DNA from: Methanosarcinaceae archaeon
GTDB lineage: Archaea; Halobacteriota; Methanosarcinia; Methanosarcinales; Methanosarcinaceae
NCBI GenBank assembly: GCA_020793555.1
Contig: DQIO01000180.1
Location: 1 to 6,257 of the forward strand
Direction: 5' to 3'
DNA: 6,257 nt
Positions 6,043 to 6,257 of this stretch are shown here, one piece after another; the first letter of the stretch is position 1, and each line of letters begins with the position of its first letter. The notes beneath the pieces were generated by a model that was given only the letters and a program-made list of their open reading frames with translations, had not been told where the DNA came from and did not search any database. The position numbers and the translations under genes were made by a program.

Positions 6043-6202
6043 CCACATGTTTATGTTGAATCTGTTAAACCTTGTTAACTTAATAGCCATCAATCAGCCA
6101 TAACTGTTCTGATATGATACCGTTCTTTTCGCCACCCAACGGCACACAATTGCCCTGCAACCAATTTTTGAATCTACAAATACATCCCCCAACCATAGAA
6201 TT
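6043..6202. other. Spacer between the HD-NACHT gene and repeat copy 3
   Basis: No convincing gene is present. A weak hairpin GTTAA/TTAAC (6064-6079, 6-base loop) follows the HD-NACHT stop and could help end transcription. On the minus strand a 38-codon frame (ATG 6196 to TAA 6080) ends SEQLWLIDGY. It might be the tail of a lost gene, but I do not recognise it and it may be chance. Confidence 0.35.
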
Positions 6203-6257
6203 TCACTCCCCTTCCACAACCCTGAGCAACCCTCCATACAAAACCACAGCCAAAAGC
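6203..6257. repeat. Direct repeat, copy 3 (left 55 bases, runs off window)
   Basis: All 55 visible bases are identical to 258-312 of copy 1, and they differ from copy 2 at three positions. The left edge again falls at the TGA (6203-6205) of the hydrophobic minus-strand frame, whose last 17 residues (LLAVVLYGGLLRVVEGE) are present. Whether this copy continues into a full toxin gene, a toxin fragment, or the original parent gene of the repeat lies beyond the window. Confidence 0.88.

Noticed and set aside
5706..6093. Two minus-strand ORFs of 86 and 90 codons at the end of the HD-NACHT gene
   Set aside because: They overlap the clear plus-strand coding sequence, and their Ile/Ser-rich composition is typical of antisense shadows of AT-rich genes.
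6080..6196. Minus-strand 38-codon ORF next to repeat copy 3
   Set aside because: It is too short and not recognised, and has no supporting ribosome binding site. It is noted only in the spacer entry.

Overview
The window looks like accessory DNA from an archaeon, most likely a methanogen of the Methanosarcinales. This rests on AT-rich DNA with archaeal-type TATA boxes, GGAG/GGTG ribosome binding sites, and a RelE/RHH toxin-antitoxin pair plus a Bro-N protein of types I associate with that group. The placement is an inference. TGA is used as a normal stop (antitoxin gene), so the standard code applies.

Layout, left to right. (1) 1-176, minus strand: the first 58 codons of a secreted protein with a signal peptide, with its own Shine-Dalgarno site and TATA box. 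(2) 258-566: first copy of a roughly 310-bp direct repeat. It carries a 52-codon hydrophobic ORF joined to the last 49 codons of a decayed RelE toxin gene (minus strand). (3) 668-796: a scar of a type I restriction specificity subunit (HsdS) C-terminus, followed at 839-1726 by an intact Bro-N protein of the kind that accompanies type I restriction operons. (4) 1769-2078: second repeat copy, here continuous with a complete toxin gene (1928-2194) and its antitoxin (2191-2430), minus strand, overlapping by ATGA. (5) 2431-2829: a 399-base divergent intergenic region with candidate promoters and operator-like sequences. (6) 2830-6042, plus strand: a large HD-NACHT (STAND) NTPase with C-terminal HEAT-like repeats. 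An in-frame TGA at 2938-2940 interrupts it, so only the part from ATG 3085 is open. (7) 6203-6257: start of a third repeat copy, identical to the first over the 55 bases visible, running off the window.

Taken together this is a small defence-type island built from modules (type I R-M remnant plus Bro-N; toxin-antitoxin plus STAND ATPase), each bounded by the same direct repeat. The most notable object is the HD-NACHT-HEAT protein, a plausible anti-phage sensor/effector. Its HD effector domain is cut off by a single nonsense codon at a position where tryptophan is expected. The repeats, which end inside a toxin gene in copy 1, suggest that homologous recombination has shuffled or duplicated the modules.
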